Source of the DNA: an uncultured Eubacteriaceae bacterium
GTDB lineage: Bacteria > Bacillota > Clostridia > Lachnospirales > CAG-274
NCBI GenBank assembly: GCA_947167715.1
Contig: CAMVJD010000006.1
Location: 35,049 to 99,048, forward strand
DNA length: 64,000 bases
Reading direction: 5' to 3'
The translations under genes were made by a program, and so were the position numbers. The notes below the pieces were generated by a model. The model saw only the letters and a list, made by a program, of their open reading frames with translations, searched no databases and was not told the DNA's origin. Below, one piece after another: positions 62,728-64,000 of the stretch (positions are counted from its first letter, which is position 1; the number at the start of each line of letters is the position of its first letter).

Positions 62728-63097
62728 CACCCGCGCCTACTTTGACGCCTTGTTTGAATTGCTAAAGCAATTCAAATCCCTTCGGGATGAGGGATACTAA
62801 AGGATCCCTCACATGTAGGCAAAGCATAGCCGCGAATTTACGTTTTTTTATACCGGCATATTCGCCGCAGCCTTACTTATTTATCGCAAATTATCATTTG
62901 CGGTTGACAGCTCTATTTATTATTGTTTAGGCTACAAAAGCGTTGCATTAGACAGAGGGCGCGCAGCGACCGAGCCTCCCCTGCAAGGTTGTTGCTTTAG
63001 CTGACAGGCACATTGGGGACCAAACGCAGTTTGGTGGATGGGTCGAGGACTTAGGCAGAAGTCCGACTCGCAGGAAATAATCGAAAGAGGTCACAAA
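62728..63097. other. Gene-free region between obg and the DUF2716-like gene
   Basis: No gene is supported in these roughly 370 bases. TTTGAATTGC (62754-62763) and GCAATTCAAA (62768-62777) form a perfect 10-bp stem. GGGAT-type short stems follow near 62780-62810. CCAAAC/GTTTGG lies near 63020, and CGAGGACTT with AAGTCCGACTCG near 63048-63072. The many short stems and the repeat beside it suggest this is a hotspot for small repeated elements. Confidence 0.5.
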
Positions 63098-63610
63098 ATG
63101 CTATTGGACAACACTCCCGCATACACCGAAATTTGGGACAGGGTATACAAAATTCTTAAATTTTACCCAAATTGCTCGCGCACCCATTCAATGCTGTTCC
63201 CTCCCTTTTGCATAAACGGGAACTACCGTGTTTACGGCTTTGAAAATACGACAGACGAGCAGATAGACCTTATACAGTCTGATATGCCGCGCATTTTTTC
63301 GGAGATAACGCCGCACGGAAAGCGCATTTATGCCCTTGACCTGCATCACAGCGCCTTTTTGTATGACCCCTTGAACGGGGACGAGCAAACAGATGTAAAG
63401 GTATATGGCGATCAATACCAAAACGGCTTTTATACAGCTTATTTTCCGTCGTTTTACCCCGACGGGGACTATCATTTTTTTATTGAAGAGGATTTTTTGT
63501 TCGGCTGGCTGGGACATCCGTGGCGCAACGAGATATGGGTATTCGGTGACACACTTATTGAAAAGACAGAAAAACTTTACGAAAAATTTGGATTTATCAA
63601 GATATTATAG
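63098..63610 (+). CDS. DUF2716-like protein
   Basis: This 170-aa protein starts MLLDNTPAYTEIWDRVYKIL. It contains FFIEEDFLFGWLGHPWRNEI and WVFGDTLIEKTEKLYEKF near the end, a segment I associate with the DUF2716 family by its GWLGHPW and WxFG pattern. It is soluble and has no catalytic motif I can name. The start is the ATG at 63098, which follows AAAGAGG; the longer frame from 63038 runs through the hairpin region. It lies 15 bases before yhbY, in the same direction. Confidence 0.75.
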   Translation: MLLDNTPAYTEIWDRVYKILKFYPNCSRTHSMLFPPFCINGNYRVYGFENTTDEQIDLIQSDMPRIFSEITPHGKRIYALDLHHSAFLYDPLNGDEQTDVKVYGDQYQNGFYTAYFPSFYPDGDYHFFIEEDFLFGWLGHPWRNEIWVFGDTLIEKTEKLYEKFGFIKIL

Positions 63611-63625
63611 GAAAGGAATGAAACT

Positions 63626-63922
63626 ATGCTTACAAGTAAACAGCGCGCCTATTTAAAATCCAAGGCGACCAAGATAGAGCCCGTTTTGATGATAGGCAAG
63701 GGCGGCGCCTCTCCCGAGGTGGTCGAAAGCGCAAACGAGGCGCTCGAGGCCCGCGAGCTTATCAAGGCAAAGGTGCTTGACAACTGCTTTGAGGATATAC
63801 GCGAAATTGCAAATACGGTCGCCGAAAGGACACGCTCGGATGTGGTGCTGGTCATCGGCAGAAAATTTGTGCTTTTCCGCAAGGCAAAGGAAAAATCCGC
63901 ATTTGAGGATATGCCCAAATAA
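63626..63922 (+). CDS. yhbY: Ribosome assembly RNA-binding protein YhbY
   Basis: This 98-aa CRM-domain protein starts MLTSKQRAYLKSKATKIEPV, then LMIGKGGASPEVVESANEAL, the RNA-binding GxxG loop. It continues ELIKAKVLDN, then VVLVIGRKFVLFRKAKEK. YhbY associates with pre-50S ribosomes. GAAAGGAATGAAACT precedes the ATG. It often sits near obg in Firmicutes (obg-yhbY-nadD), which matches this location. Confidence 0.96.
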   Translation: MLTSKQRAYLKSKATKIEPVLMIGKGGASPEVVESANEALEARELIKAKVLDNCFEDIREIANTVAERTRSDVVLVIGRKFVLFRKAKEKSAFEDMPK

Positions 63923-63957
63923 TAAAAAACGCAGGCTTTACCTATTTTGGTTCTATA

Positions 63958-63996
63958 ATATTTGGTGTGGTCGATAGGCTACACCAAATTTTTTTT
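63958..63996 (+). terminator. Terminator after yhbY
   Basis: TTTGGTGT (63961-63968) and ACACCAAA (63981-63988) form an 8-bp stem followed by TTTTTTTT. If nadD follows obg-yhbY as in many relatives, it must be transcribed separately. Confidence 0.85.
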
Positions 63997-64000
63997 GCAA

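Overview
The window looks like a chromosomal segment of a low-to-mid GC, spore-forming Firmicute of the Clostridia class. The evidence is strong AGGAGG-type ribosome binding sites, consensus sigma-A promoters, an rplU-prp-rpmA-obg block with an N-terminally extended L27, a spoVS gene, a LexA-like repressor next to dnaE, S-layer-homology surface proteins and many small lipoproteins. No rRNA, tRNA or CRISPR array was seen. Family names below rest on motif recognition by eye; no database search was run.

Layout. (1) 1-18.85 kb: an AT-rich surface-polysaccharide (capsule) locus, all on the minus strand, apparently driven by a promoter at 18818-18846. It holds glycosyltransferases, a Wzy-like polymerase, acyltransferases, a polysaccharide pyruvyl transferase and a LicD-family transferase. 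It also holds a complete GDP-D-glycero-D-manno-heptose set (gmhA, an hddC-gmhB fusion, hddA). A further cassette (MenD-like ThDP enzyme, SDR, class V aminotransferase, cytidylyltransferase fused to a Gfo/Idh-like domain) appears built to make an unknown CDP-linked substituent. The left edge is a decayed WbsX-type gene. (2) 18.9-22.7 kb: a small mobile-element remnant (tyrosine integrase, SLOG protein, serine recombinase, small coiled-coil protein, an oriT-like hairpin region) studded with 13 copies of TACCGTC. (3) 22.7-35.2 kb: housekeeping genes: punA, a lexA-like repressor, dnaE, then hisA, hisF, hisI and hisE interleaved with lipoprotein, YitT and HEAT-like genes.

(4) 35.2-45.6 kb: a secreted-protein locus on the minus strand. 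It encodes a copper-amine-oxidase-N-domain protein, a 44-aa double-glycine leader peptide, a 2811-aa SLH-anchored giant protein, and a second double-glycine leader peptide. The two peptides bracket the giant gene and share an AGG-x-GY motif; this is the most unusual arrangement in the window. (5) 45.7-59.5 kb: ABC-F ATPase, zinc-ribbon protein, KduD-like SDR, spoVS, a large polytopic membrane protein, rnc, acpP, plsX, pfkA, small lipoproteins, a 164-bp MITE-like element and a Na/Pi cotransporter. (6) 59.7-64 kb: rplU with its leader, prp, rpmA, an orphan IS200/IS605-like hairpin array, obg, a DUF2716-like gene and yhbY.

The polysaccharide locus and the SLH/peptide locus both concern the cell surface. 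The capsule genes together can make a heptose donor and, by inference, a CDP-activated alcohol that LicD could transfer as a phosphodiester. The right half is conserved core machinery with several small repeats and selfish-element remnants in its intergenic spaces.
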